Assembly: GCF_042429235.1 (NCBI RefSeq)
Contig: NZ_JBHMBA010000008.1
Source: Arthrobacter_B citreus
GTDB lineage: Bacteria > Actinomycetota > Actinomycetes > Actinomycetales > Micrococcaceae
Reading direction: 5' to 3' (one strand)
Length of the DNA: 64,000 nucleotides
Both the position numbers and the translations under genes were made by a program. Of this stretch, positions 7,586-16,401 are shown in pieces; the stretch's first letter is position 1; each line of letters opens with the position of its first letter. The notes below the pieces were generated by a model that saw nothing but the letters and a program-made list of their open reading frames with translations, had not been told where the DNA came from and did no database searches.

Positions 7586-8311
7586 ATGGTTTATCAGGGA
7601 CACGCGAACGTTTCGGAACGCGCACTGCAACCCCCGGCACTGGCCATCTCGACTGTCATTTTTGCGCTGCGCCCGGATCCGGACACCGGCCGGCCGGCGC
7701 TGTGGCTGCCGCTGGTGCGCCGCATCCGCGAGCCGTACCGCGGACTTTGGGCGCTGCCCGGAGGGCCGCTGGGGGCGCGAGAGTCCCTCCAGGAAGCCGC
7801 GGCCGCCAATTTGGCGCAAACCACCGGCCTGGCCCCGAAGTACCTGGAGCAGCTCTACGCCTTTGGCGGGACCGACCGGTCACCGTCGCCGCGGGTTGTT
7901 TCCATCGTCTACTGGGCACTCGTCGAACCCGACGAAGCAGCCCTGTCCCGGGAGGACGGCAACGTCCGGTGGTTTCCGGCGGAACGCACCGGGGAACTGG
8001 CCTTTGACCACAACGAAATCGTGGCCTACGCCCTCTGGCGGCTGCGCAACCGCATGGAATACGGCTCCATTGCGTATGCCTTCCTCGGTGACACCTTCAC
8101 CCTGGCGCAGCTGCGCGAAGTCTATGAGGCCGTGCTGGGACGCGAACTCGAACCCGCCAACTTCCGCCGCCAGCTCCGTGCGGCACCGGACATTGAAGCC
8201 ACCGACGAGTACCTGCAGGGAGGCCGGCACCGTCCGCCGCGCCTCTACCGGTACACCGGAGCAACGCCGCAGTCCCCGTCAGCCACCGGCACAGAAAGCA
8301 GTGAACCATGA
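7586..8311 (+). CDS. nrtR: NrtR-type regulator of NAD biosynthesis (Nudix sensor plus winged helix)
   Basis: 241 residues: a Nudix-fold domain (about 17-150) and a C-terminal winged helix with TLAQLREVYEAVLGRELEPANFRRQL (about 173-200), the NrtR arrangement. The Nudix box is degenerate: after GGPLGARESLQEAAAANL the catalytic REUXEEXGU residues are replaced by ANLAQTTGL. This agrees with a ligand-sensing rather than hydrolytic role (ADP-ribose is the known effector of the family). It heads nrtR-nadA-nadB-nadC-cysteine desulfurase and overlaps nadA by 4 bases, so regulator and target genes are co-transcribed. ATG at 7586 has a GGAAGGG site. Confidence 0.9.
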   Translation: MVYQGHANVSERALQPPALAISTVIFALRPDPDTGRPALWLPLVRRIREPYRGLWALPGGPLGARESLQEAAAANLAQTTGLAPKYLEQLYAFGGTDRSPSPRVVSIVYWALVEPDEAALSREDGNVRWFPAERTGELAFDHNEIVAYALWRLRNRMEYGSIAYAFLGDTFTLAQLREVYEAVLGRELEPANFRRQLRAAPDIEATDEYLQGGRHRPPRLYRYTGATPQSPSATGTESSEP

Positions 8312-9621
8312 GCCTCAAGCCAGGAACCCCGACTCCCAGCACGGCCGCTTCGGTCGCGCTGATCACGGCCGGGGAGGCGGCACGCGGGCAAGCGTCCACG
8401 GCGGCCTGCACGCCGGACCTTGTGCTTCCGCCCTGGGAATTCGACGGGGCCCGGATGCCCGAATACGGGCCCGGCGCATCCATGCATGATGCCGCGCCGC
8501 TGTCCACGCCGCGGCAGGGCGGCCTTCCGGAGGAGTACCGGCTGGCCTCCGACGCTGAGCTGGATCTGCGGATCCTTGCCGCCAAGGAGAAGCTCGGGCA
8601 ACGCGCCGTCATCCTGGGCCACTTCTACCAGCGTGACGAAGTCATCCGTTACGCCGATTTTGTCGGCGACTCCTTTCAGCTGGCGAAGGCGGCCAAAGCG
8701 AAGCCCGACGCCGAAGCCATCATTTTCTGCGGCGTCCACTTCATGGCCGAAACCGCCGACCTGCTCTCCGGCCCGGACCAGGCCGTGGTGCTGCCCAACC
8801 TCGCCGCGGGCTGCTCCATGGCGGACATGGCGGACATCGATTCGGTGGCGGCGTGCTGGGATCAGCTCACCGCACTCTTTGGGCCGGAACCGGGCGACGA
8901 CGGCCTGCTGCCGGTCATTCCGGTGACCTACATGAACTCTTCAGCCGCGCTGAAGGGATTCTGCGGCGAAAACGGTGGAATTGTCTGCACCTCCTCGAAC
9001 GCGGCCGCGGTGCTGGAATGGGCCTTTGAACGGGGCCGGCGGGTGCTGTTCTTTCCCGACCAGCATCTGGGCCGGAACACCGCCAAGGCAATGGGCATCC
9101 CGCTGGAGGCCATGCCGATGTGGAACCCGCGGTTGCCGCTGGGCGGCAACACAGCGGAGGAACTGCAAAACGCACGGGTGCTGCTCTGGAACGGGTTCTG
9201 CTCAGTGCATAAGCGCTTCACCGTTGCCCAGATCGAACAGGCGCGGGCTGACTTCCCCGGCGTCCGGGTGATCGTGCACCCCGAGTGCCCCATGCCCGTG
9301 GTGGACGCCGCGGATGAAGCAGGTTCCACCGACTACATCCTCAAGGCCATTGATGCAGCCCCGGACGGCAGCACCTTCGCTGTCGGCACCGAAATCAACA
9401 TGGTCAACCGACTGGCGGCGCAGTATCCGCAGCACACCATCTTCTGCCTGGACCCGGTGATCTGCCCCTGTTCCACCATGTACCGCATCCATCCGGGCTA
9501 CCTGGCCTGGGTCCTGGAAGGCCTGGTGCGGGGCGAAGTGCTGAACCGGATTACGGTTCCGGCCGACGTCGCCGTGCCCGCCAGGACCGCGCTGGAACGG
9601 ATGCTGGCGGCGCACCCTTGA
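8308..9621 (+). CDS. nadA: quinolinate synthase NadA
   Basis: 437 residues, about 80 longer than minimal NadA because of a Pro/Ala-rich N-terminal extension (residues 1-85), seen in actinobacterial forms. It condenses iminoaspartate with dihydroxyacetone phosphate to quinolinate using a [4Fe-4S] cluster. Likely cluster ligands are Cys169 (AAGCSMAD), Cys298 (NGFCSVH) and Cys386 or Cys388 (DPVICPCSTM). GHFYQRDEV near residue 104 is the N-terminal family motif. The ATGA overlap with nrtR shows translational coupling. Confidence 0.95.
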   Translation: MSLKPGTPTPSTAASVALITAGEAARGQASTAACTPDLVLPPWEFDGARMPEYGPGASMHDAAPLSTPRQGGLPEEYRLASDAELDLRILAAKEKLGQRAVILGHFYQRDEVIRYADFVGDSFQLAKAAKAKPDAEAIIFCGVHFMAETADLLSGPDQAVVLPNLAAGCSMADMADIDSVAACWDQLTALFGPEPGDDGLLPVIPVTYMNSSAALKGFCGENGGIVCTSSNAAAVLEWAFERGRRVLFFPDQHLGRNTAKAMGIPLEAMPMWNPRLPLGGNTAEELQNARVLLWNGFCSVHKRFTVAQIEQARADFPGVRVIVHPECPMPVVDAADEAGSTDYILKAIDAAPDGSTFAVGTEINMVNRLAAQYPQHTIFCLDPVICPCSTMYRIHPGYLAWVLEGLVRGEVLNRITVPADVAVPARTALERMLAAHP

Positions 9622-11204
9622 TTCTCGTCATCGGCAGCGGGATCGCTGGCCTTGCCGCCGCGCTGGGCGCGGTCCAGGCGGATCCGAAAGTGACCGTGGC
9701 GGTGCTTGCCAAGGACGGGGTGGAGCACACCAACACCTGGCTGGCGCAGGGCGGGATTGCCGCCGTGGTGCCCGGTTTGGCAGCGCCCGGAGACACCGTG
9801 CAGGCACACGCCGCGGATACTCTGGCCGCGGGAGCGGGGATGGCCGACGCCGAAGCGGTGCGTGTGATGTGTGCGGCGGCTGGCGGACAGATCCTGCAGT
9901 TGCTGCGCCTGGGCGCGCCCTTTGACCGCGGCCCGGCGGGTGCGCCGGCGCTGGGAAGGGAAGCGGCGCATTCCGCCCGCCGCATCCTGCACGTCAACGG
10001 AGATGCCACCGGCGCCGGGATCGCAGCAGCGATGCTCCGGGCTGTGGCGGCTGAACCGCGGATCACTGTCCTGGAACCGGCAGTTGTCACCGGGCTGCTG
10101 CAGGAGCAGGGCCGGATTGCCGGAGTGCGTTTGTTCCGGCGCGGCCGGGCCGGGAGCCTGTCAGCCGATGCGGTGATCCTCGCGGCCGGCGGAGCCGGTG
10201 CCCTGTACGCACACACCACCAATCCGGACTCGGCAACCGGCGACGGCGTGGCGCTGGCGGTGCGGGCCGGAGCCGCGGTGCGGGATCTGGAGTTTTTCCA
10301 GTTCCACCCCACGTCCCTCGATGTGCCGGGAAACCCGCTGATCTCCGAAGCGGTGCGCGGGGAAGGAGCCGTGCTGCGCACCGCCGCCGGACGCCGGTTC
10401 CTGACGGAGGTGCACCCGGATGCCGAGCTGGCCCCGCGCGATGTCGTGTCCCGCGCAGTGAGCGCGTACCTGCAGGACAGCGGTGAAACCCGTGTCTGGC
10501 TGGATGCGACAGGTATCGTCGCTGACCGGGGACCCGGATACCTGGCCCGGAGGTTTCCGAAACTGGACGCCCTGGCCCGGAGCCACGGTTGGGACTGGGA
10601 ACGGGATCCGCTGCCGGTGGTCCCGGCCGCCCACTACTGGATGGGCGGGGCAGCGACGGACCTCTGGGGCCGCACCACGGTCCCCGGGCTGTATGCCGCC
10701 GGGGAATGTGCCGGCACCGGGGTGCACGGAGCGAACCGCCTGGCCTCTAATTCGTTGCTCGAGGGCCTGGTGTTTGGCGCCCGCGCCGGATCAGCCGCCG
10801 CGGAGGATTGCCGGACCGGAATGTTTCCTGCGGCGGCCGGGACGCCGGATCCGGACACCACCACTGCCCACCCGTCCGGGCCCCCGGCCGGCGGTGCGGG
10901 GGAGGAGTCCGCAACTCCGGCATTCAGCCGTGCCGCACTGCAGGAGCTGATGTCCACGCACGCCGGAATCCTGCGCAGCGGCCGCGGATTGAGCACTGCT
11001 GCCGCCTGCGTGGCCCGCTGGCAGCGCGAAAGGCCAGCCGCTGCGACGGACCGCAGAACCGCGGAGGACACAAACCTGCTCACCTGCGCCGGGCAGCTCC
11101 TGGCAGCGGCAGTCCGGCGCACTGAATCCGTGGGCGCACACCACCGGACGGACTCGCAGGCCGACGCGCGGGCGGACGGCCGCCCACTGCACCCCATCCC
11201 CTGA
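9618..11204 (+). CDS. nadB: L-aspartate oxidase NadB
   Basis: 528 residues. It oxidises L-aspartate to iminoaspartate for NadA. The FAD-binding GSGIAGLAAA motif opens the protein, NTWLAQGGIAAV is the covalent-flavin-family signature, EFFQFHPTSL and GEGAVLRT are substrate-domain motifs, and AAGECAGTGVHGANRLASNSLLEGLVFG is the usual C-terminal flavin segment. Translation starts at a TTG within a TTGA overlap with the nadA stop. The residues after about 400 (Pro/Thr-rich HPSGPPAGG) are a low-complexity insert. The last codons HPIP-stop lie inside a 17-bp tandem repeat. Confidence 0.94.
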   Translation: MILVIGSGIAGLAAALGAVQADPKVTVAVLAKDGVEHTNTWLAQGGIAAVVPGLAAPGDTVQAHAADTLAAGAGMADAEAVRVMCAAAGGQILQLLRLGAPFDRGPAGAPALGREAAHSARRILHVNGDATGAGIAAAMLRAVAAEPRITVLEPAVVTGLLQEQGRIAGVRLFRRGRAGSLSADAVILAAGGAGALYAHTTNPDSATGDGVALAVRAGAAVRDLEFFQFHPTSLDVPGNPLISEAVRGEGAVLRTAAGRRFLTEVHPDAELAPRDVVSRAVSAYLQDSGETRVWLDATGIVADRGPGYLARRFPKLDALARSHGWDWERDPLPVVPAAHYWMGGAATDLWGRTTVPGLYAAGECAGTGVHGANRLASNSLLEGLVFGARAGSAAAEDCRTGMFPAAAGTPDPDTTTAHPSGPPAGGAGEESATPAFSRAALQELMSTHAGILRSGRGLSTAAACVARWQRERPAAATDRRTAEDTNLLTCAGQLLAAAVRRTESVGAHHRTDSQADARADGRPLHPIP

Positions 11205-11267
11205 GCCACCCCATCCCCTGAGCCATCCCATCCGCTGAGCCCACCCCATGCCCTGACCCCACCCCAG
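11190..11267. repeat. 17-bp tandem repeat across the nadB stop
   Basis: About 4.5 copies of a unit like CACCCCATCCCCTGAGC start at 11190, 11207, 11224 and 11242, with a partial copy from 11259. The first two copies are identical and the later ones diverge by a few bases. The array begins inside nadB, includes its stop codon and fills the gap up to the nadC ribosome-binding region. Since every unit carries an in-phase-variable TGA, unit number could alter the nadB-nadC spacing. Confidence 0.85.
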
Positions 11268-11280
11268 AACGGAACCGACC

Positions 11281-12207
11281 ATGAACCCGGTAACTGCACC
11301 CCCTGCCGAACCCGGCGGCGCGTCCGGCGCCGCGCCTTCCCGGCACGCCCCCGATCCGCTGCCCGTGCCGCAGGATGCGGTGGACCGGATCGTAGCCGCT
11401 GCGCTCGCCGAAGACGCACCGTGGGGCGACCTGACCTCCGAGCTTCTCGTTCGCCGCGATGCACAGGCAACGGCCGTCCTGACCGCCCGCGAAGCCGGGG
11501 TCTTCTGCGGAACGCAGGTGATCGAAGCCGCTTTCCGCCTGGTGTCGCCGCAGACGGCAGTGAACTTCCGGGTCCGTGACGGAGAACCGTTCGAGGCCGG
11601 AGGTGTGCTGGCTGAAATCAGCGGCCCCGCCCGCGCCGTCCTTACTGCGGAGCGGGTGGCACTGAACCTCGCCCAGCGCCTGAGCGGCATCGCCACCCTG
11701 ACCGCGGCCTTTGCCGCCCGGGCCGCCGGCACCTCCGCGCGGATTACCGATACCCGCAAGACCACCCCGGGCCTGCGGATCCTGGAACGCCACGCCGTGA
11801 GGTGCGGCGGCGGGCATAACCACCGCTTCAGTCTCTCGGACGCGGTGATGGCCAAGGACAACCATCTGGCGCTGCTTGCGGACGGCGGCCAGGATATGGC
11901 GCGGGCGCTGGCAGAGGCCAGGGCGCGGCTTCCGCACACGGTGCACTTCGAAGTGGAGGTGGACCGGCTGGACCAGATCGAGGCGGCCCTCGCGGGCGGA
12001 GCTGACACCGTGCTGCTGGATAACTTCAGTCCCGAAGACCTGCGCCGGGGCGTGGAGCTGGTCGCCGGCCGCGCCCTGACCGAAGCCAGCGGAAATGTGA
12101 CTCTGGCAACGGTGGCGCAGATCGCCGCCACCGGCGTGGACCTCATTTCCGCGGGGGCACTGACCCACAGTGTCCGGGCCCTGGACCTTGGTCTGGACCT
12201 GGTGTGA
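11281..12207 (+). CDS. nadC: nicotinate-nucleotide pyrophosphorylase (carboxylating) NadC
   Basis: 308 residues. It converts quinolinate and PRPP to nicotinic acid mononucleotide. Seen motifs are EDAPWGDLTSE, NLAQRLSGIAT, ITDTRKTTPGLR (substrate-binding Arg/Lys), CGGGHNHRFSLSDAVMAKDNH, and HFEVEVD with LLDNFSPE of the barrel. A 30-residue Pro/Ala-rich N-terminal tail precedes the domain. It is separated from nadB by 76 bases, the only non-overlapping junction of the operon, occupied by the tandem repeat. Confidence 0.95.
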   Translation: MNPVTAPPAEPGGASGAAPSRHAPDPLPVPQDAVDRIVAAALAEDAPWGDLTSELLVRRDAQATAVLTAREAGVFCGTQVIEAAFRLVSPQTAVNFRVRDGEPFEAGGVLAEISGPARAVLTAERVALNLAQRLSGIATLTAAFAARAAGTSARITDTRKTTPGLRILERHAVRCGGGHNHRFSLSDAVMAKDNHLALLADGGQDMARALAEARARLPHTVHFEVEVDRLDQIEAALAGGADTVLLDNFSPEDLRRGVELVAGRALTEASGNVTLATVAQIAATGVDLISAGALTHSVRALDLGLDLV

Positions 12208-13439
12208 TCTACCTGGACGCCGCCGCCACCACCCCGGCGCGCCGCGAAGTGCTCGAAGCCATGTGGCCCCTGCTGACCGGCGGATTCGGAAACCCGTCCA
12301 GTCACCACTCGGCCGGGGAGGCTGCGGCGCGCGCACTGGAATCGGCCCGGGCGGCGGCGGCATCGGTGCTGGGGTGCCGGCCCGCGGAGATCATCTTCAC
12401 CTCCGGTGGAACTGAAGCGGACAATCTGGCAGTAAAAGGGCTGGCCCTGGCCGGGCTGGACCGCCTGTCCCGGCGGGCCGGAAACGGAACCGGAGGTCTT
12501 TCCGCGGATTCCGGCCTGCCGGGGCGCCCCGCCAACGGCCAGGCACCGCACCTGGTCTCCACCGCCGTCGAGCATCCCGCGGTGCTGGAATCGCTGGAGT
12601 ATCTGCAGCGCCGCCACGGCTTCGCCGTGACCCTGCTTCCGGTGGATGCCGCCGGAAGGGTGGATCCGGCGGAGGCTGCGGCCGCCTTGACCCCGGCCAC
12701 CGTGCTGTGTTCCGTGATGTACGCCAACAACGAAGTGGGCACCGTCCAGCCGGTCCGGGAGATCGCCGCGCACTGCCGCGCCGCCGGGGTTCCGTTCCAC
12801 ACCGACGCCGTCCAAGCGGGCGGATGGCTGGATCTGGACGTGACCGGCCTGGGCGTGGACGCATTGAGCCTGTCCGGGCACAAGCTCGGCGCCCCCAAGG
12901 GCACCGGGCTGCTGTACCTTCGCGGTGCTGAGGTCCTTGAACCGCTCCTGCACGGCGGAGGCCAGGAGCGGGGCCGGCGGTCCGGCACGGAAAATGTGGC
13001 GGGAGCGGTGGGAATGGCAACAGCCCTGGTCCTGGCCGCTGCGGAACGGGATGGCAGCGCCCGCCGCGCGGCGGCACTGCGGAACCGGCTGATCGATGCC
13101 GTGCTGGCCGGAGTCCCCGGTGCCCGCCTCACGGGGGACCGGAGCGCAAGGCTGCCCGGCCACGCATCTTTCTGCTTCCCGGGGACTTCCGGTGAAGCGG
13201 TGCTGCTGGAACTGGAACGGGCCGGAGTGCTGTGCTCCAGCGGATCCGCCTGTGCCGCCGGTTCCGATGAGCCTTCCGCCGTACTGACCGCGATGGGCCT
13301 GGACCGGGAAACGGCACAGACCGCCGTGAGGTTTACCTTTACCGCAGCCCTCGGAGAGTCCGACATCGATCAGGCGGCGGAAGCGGTGATCGGTGCCGTT
13401 GCCGCAGTGGGACGCCTCGGCGGGACTCACGCCGGTTAA
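12204..13439 (+). CDS. cysteine desulfurase, NifS/IscS-like (NAD-operon type)
   Basis: 411 residues, a class V PLP enzyme. LDAAATTPARREV opens the protein, TSGGTEADNLAVKG holds the cofactor-binding region, HTDAVQAGG is present, SLSGHKLGAPKG gives the PLP Lys227, and the active-site loop CSSGSAC places the likely catalytic cysteine at 350. It starts at GTG in a GTGA overlap with nadC. Such desulfurases in nad operons (sometimes called NadS) probably supply sulfur for the NadA iron-sulfur cluster. A Gly/Ala-rich insert at about 92-113 is extra relative to IscS. Confidence 0.9.
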   Translation: MIYLDAAATTPARREVLEAMWPLLTGGFGNPSSHHSAGEAAARALESARAAAASVLGCRPAEIIFTSGGTEADNLAVKGLALAGLDRLSRRAGNGTGGLSADSGLPGRPANGQAPHLVSTAVEHPAVLESLEYLQRRHGFAVTLLPVDAAGRVDPAEAAAALTPATVLCSVMYANNEVGTVQPVREIAAHCRAAGVPFHTDAVQAGGWLDLDVTGLGVDALSLSGHKLGAPKGTGLLYLRGAEVLEPLLHGGGQERGRRSGTENVAGAVGMATALVLAAAERDGSARRAAALRNRLIDAVLAGVPGARLTGDRSARLPGHASFCFPGTSGEAVLLELERAGVLCSSGSACAAGSDEPSAVLTAMGLDRETAQTAVRFTFTAALGESDIDQAAEAVIGAVAAVGRLGGTHAG

Positions 13440-13450
13440 GTGAGTCCCGT

Positions 13451-13456
13451 TACACT
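13451..13456 (+). promoter_or_regulatory. possible -10 box of a leaderless M20 peptidase transcript
   Basis: TACACT ends 6 bases before the ATG at 13463, in a 23-base gap after the desulfurase stop. Its position would put transcription start at or near the start codon. A GGGG just before the ATG is too close to be a good ribosome-binding site. Confidence 0.3.
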
Positions 13457-13462
13457 CGGGGC

Positions 13463-14884
13463 ATGAAGCCGCAGACCCCCGGGTCCGAGCGCGCCGGTGC
13501 GGCCTGGGAAGCCGGGTTGGCCGCCGCTCCAAAGCTCGCCCGTCTTATTACGCACCGGACCGTTTCCTCCCGCGATCCGGAGGACCTGGACATCGGGGAG
13601 TTCGACGACTTCATCCGGGCGCTTCCGGATCTCTTTCCCCTGGTCCACCGGCACCTGGTGCTGGAACGGGTCAACGGGTACGGCCTGCTCTATCACTGGA
13701 AGGGATGTGCCCACGGCTCCGCGCGAAGCGCCGGCAGAGAAGGGAATCCCGCCCCCGCCCCGCTGGTCCTGATGGCCCATTACGACGTCGTGCCGGTGGT
13801 GGACCCGGAGGCCTGGGTGCACCCGCCCTTCTCCGGGCAGATTGCCGACGGCAGGATCTGGGGCCGGGGCACGCTGGATGACAAGGGTTCCCTGGCGGCA
13901 ATTCTGCAGGCAGTGGAGCTTTTGCTGGCCGAAGGCTTCATCCCGGCACGGGACGTCTACCTGTCCTTCGGAAACAACGAGGAGACGGCGGGAACCACTG
14001 CCGGAGTAACTGCGGCGCTGCTGGCGGGCAGGGGGATCCGGCCGTGGATGGTCTTGGACGAGGGCGGGGCTGTGGCCACCCAGGCTTTTCCTTTCGTGGA
14101 CCGTCCGGTGGCCGTGGTGGGGGTAACCGAAAAGGGCATCCTGGATGTGGAAATCTCCACTGAGGATGCCGGCGGGCACGCCTCAACCCCGCACCGCCGC
14201 GGCGCCACCGCCCGTCTGGCCCGGGCCGTTGTCCGGCTCGATGAGAACCCGCTGCCGCCTGCCCTGCCGTCGCCGACAATCGAGATGTTTGCGCGGCTGG
14301 CTCCCTCCGCCCGCTTCCCTGCCCGCCTGGTCTTCCGGAACATGGGCGGACTGCTCCGGGTGCCGCTGACCCGGATCCTGGCCCGCATGGGCGGCGAATC
14401 CGGCGCAATGACCCGCACCACGGTGGCAGTGACACAGCTGCATGGCAGCAGCGCCGCAAACGTGCTGGCGTCCAGGGCCACGGCCAACGCGAACATCCGG
14501 GTGGCCCTGGGAGACACCGTGGACGGAACTTTGAAGCGGCTGACGCGGATTATCCGCGACCCTTCCATTTCGCTGCGGGTGGTTGAAGGGAACGAGCCCG
14601 CTCCGGTCTCGGCAACGGACAACAACCAGTTCGGGCTGCTGGCGCGGACCATCACGGCTGTTTTTCCCGAGGCCGTCCCCGTCCCGTACATCATGCTGGG
14701 TGGGACGGACTCGCGGCGTTTCACCGAGATCTGCGACGCCGTGTACCGGTTTGCCCCGTTCCGGATGGACCGTGAGGCGCGCGCAAGCATCCACGGCGAC
14801 AACGAAAGCCTGGGCGTGCAGGCTTTTGGGGAAGGCATCCTGTTCTACACCGGGCTGCTGCGCAGCCTGGAGGCAGAGCTGTGA
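13463..14884 (+). CDS. M20 family metallopeptidase / carboxypeptidase-like hydrolase
   Basis: 473 residues. The di-zinc core of the M20 family is visible: LMAHYDVVPV (metal His and the neighbouring Asp), WGRGTLDDKGSLAAIL (bridging Asp), GNNEETAGTT (catalytic Glu-Glu) and, near the C-terminus, IHGDNES. The lid/dimerisation domain lies at about 215-345. Length and the AWVHPPFSGQI text resemble yeast CPS1-type Gly-X carboxypeptidases. It should cleave peptides or N-acyl amino acids in the cytoplasm. The last four bases overlap the start of the MFS transporter, so they may act on the same compound. Confidence 0.85.
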   Translation: MKPQTPGSERAGAAWEAGLAAAPKLARLITHRTVSSRDPEDLDIGEFDDFIRALPDLFPLVHRHLVLERVNGYGLLYHWKGCAHGSARSAGREGNPAPAPLVLMAHYDVVPVVDPEAWVHPPFSGQIADGRIWGRGTLDDKGSLAAILQAVELLLAEGFIPARDVYLSFGNNEETAGTTAGVTAALLAGRGIRPWMVLDEGGAVATQAFPFVDRPVAVVGVTEKGILDVEISTEDAGGHASTPHRRGATARLARAVVRLDENPLPPALPSPTIEMFARLAPSARFPARLVFRNMGGLLRVPLTRILARMGGESGAMTRTTVAVTQLHGSSAANVLASRATANANIRVALGDTVDGTLKRLTRIIRDPSISLRVVEGNEPAPVSATDNNQFGLLARTITAVFPEAVPVPYIMLGGTDSRRFTEICDAVYRFAPFRMDREARASIHGDNESLGVQAFGEGILFYTGLLRSLEAEL

Positions 14885-16401
14885 CTCCGGCAGCCGGCGT
14901 CGGGCGCAGCAGCCTGCGCCCGCTGGGCCCCCTGGTGTTTTTCCTGGCCCTGGTGGAGGTCACCAGCGGCATCCTGCAGGGGTATTACACACCCATCCTG
15001 ACCGACATCGCCCGCAGCCTGGACATCAGCGACGGCGACGTGAACTGGTTCGAAGCGGCCCAGCTGATGCTCAGCGCGCTCGCCGTCCCGGTCCTGGCAA
15101 AACTCGGCGACATCCACGGCCACAAGCGGATCCTGCTGGTCTCCACCGTGCTGACCGCGGCCGCGTCCTGGGGCGTGGCCTTCGCCCCGGACTTTTGGAC
15201 CTTCCTGGCAGCATGGTCGCTGCAGGGGTTCTACGTTGTCTGGCTGCCGCTGGAGATTGCGCTGATCTTCAGCCGGTCCGCCGCCTTCCCGGGGCGGGCA
15301 GCGCTGACCCGCAAGGCGGCGGGCCTGCTGGTCGGGGCACTGCAGTTCGGCGTCATCGCCGGCGCACTGGCGGCCGGCGAGCTGGTGGAAGTGTTTGCCG
15401 GCCGGCTGGACCTTACCCTGATGATTCCCGCTGCGGCCGTGACCCTGTGCATTGCCGCCGTTCACTTTGGCGTACCGGACACCCGGACGCAGGAACGGGC
15501 CGGCGGCACCCTGGACGCCCGTGGCTTCCTGCTGCTCGCCGTCGGGCTGCTGCTTCTCACCTCGGGGCTGAGCTTCCTCCGGATCAACGGCCCGGGCACC
15601 TGGTGGGTTTGGGCCGTCCTGCTGGCGGGGGCGGCGGCGTTTGTGCCGTTTGTCCGCTGGGAACTGGGCCGGACGGATCCGCTGGTGGACTTGAGGATGC
15701 TGCGCGGAAAGTCCATGTGGCCCGTCCAACTCACCGCTGGCCTGTTCGGGATTTCCGTCCTGGGCGCGCAGGCGCCCATGTCCACCTTTGCCCGCACCGA
15801 GCGCGGGGTGCACGGCTACGGGCTGGGGCTCGACGCCGGAAGCGTCTCGTTGATCATCGGGACCTACGTCCTGTCCGTGCTCATGGGGGCGCTGCTCTTT
15901 CCCCTGGTGTCGCGTTACGTGACGCCGCGGCTCACCCTCAGCGGAGCGGCCGCCCTGGTGGGGACCGGGTACCTGCTGTTCCTTCCCTTCCACGACACCC
16001 TGGCGCAGACGCTGACCAACATGGCCGTCGCAGGTCTGGGTTCGGGCGCCCTGGTTGCGGCGCTGCCCTCCGCTGCCGCGGCGGCTGCACCGCGCAACCG
16101 CACCGGCATGGCCACCGGGCTCACGAACACCACCAAAACCATTGGCGGGTCCTTCGCTTCGGCCGTGTTCGGGATAGCGCTGCTCAGTGCGGCGGCCGAT
16201 GCCCTCACCGGTGGCGCCGGCGCACCCACGGCGGCCCCGCTGTCGGGCTACATCACGGTGTGGACCGTGTGTTCGGTGACCGGATTCCTGGCGGCGGGGC
16301 TGCTGCTGCTGGTGCCGCGGCTGGCGTTTGCGGACGTGCCCCTCACCGCGGATGACACCCCGGCTCCCCGGCGCAACCCACCCCGCGCCGGCGCGCGGTA
16401 A
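14881..16401 (+). CDS. MFS transporter, drug/multisubstrate exporter type
   Basis: 506 residues with 12-14 membrane segments. The loop-2/3 motif GDIHGHKRILL matches the MFS motif A pattern (G-x3-D-x2-G-x-R/K). The last part has RNRTGMATGLTNTTKTIGGSFASAVFG, typical of the DHA2 branch. GTG start at 14881 in a GTGA overlap with the peptidase gene, so the two are translationally coupled. Direction and substrate are unknown; the fusion to a peptidase gene hints at export or import of a peptide-like or acyl-amino-acid compound. Confidence 0.85.
   Translation: MTPAAGVGRSSLRPLGPLVFFLALVEVTSGILQGYYTPILTDIARSLDISDGDVNWFEAAQLMLSALAVPVLAKLGDIHGHKRILLVSTVLTAAASWGVAFAPDFWTFLAAWSLQGFYVVWLPLEIALIFSRSAAFPGRAALTRKAAGLLVGALQFGVIAGALAAGELVEVFAGRLDLTLMIPAAAVTLCIAAVHFGVPDTRTQERAGGTLDARGFLLLAVGLLLLTSGLSFLRINGPGTWWVWAVLLAGAAAFVPFVRWELGRTDPLVDLRMLRGKSMWPVQLTAGLFGISVLGAQAPMSTFARTERGVHGYGLGLDAGSVSLIIGTYVLSVLMGALLFPLVSRYVTPRLTLSGAAALVGTGYLLFLPFHDTLAQTLTNMAVAGLGSGALVAALPSAAAAAAPRNRTGMATGLTNTTKTIGGSFASAVFGIALLSAAADALTGGAGAPTAAPLSGYITVWTVCSVTGFLAAGLLLLVPRLAFADVPLTADDTPAPRRNPPRAGAR

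Noticed and set aside
7586..8311. Possibility that the Nudix gene is a broken hydrolase
   Set aside because: The frame is intact and continues into a winged helix. Loss of the catalytic Nudix residues is the rule in NrtR-type regulators.
11190..11267. CRISPR-like repeat array
   Set aside because: Units are contiguous with no spacers, and there are no cas genes; it is a simple tandem repeat. The same holds for 16402-16473.
10791..13532. A 913-codon open frame antisense to nadB, nadC and the desulfurase gene
   Set aside because: High-GC DNA gives long antisense frames. The translation is Arg/Gly/Ala-rich with no recognisable domain, while the opposite strand encodes three well-matched enzymes.
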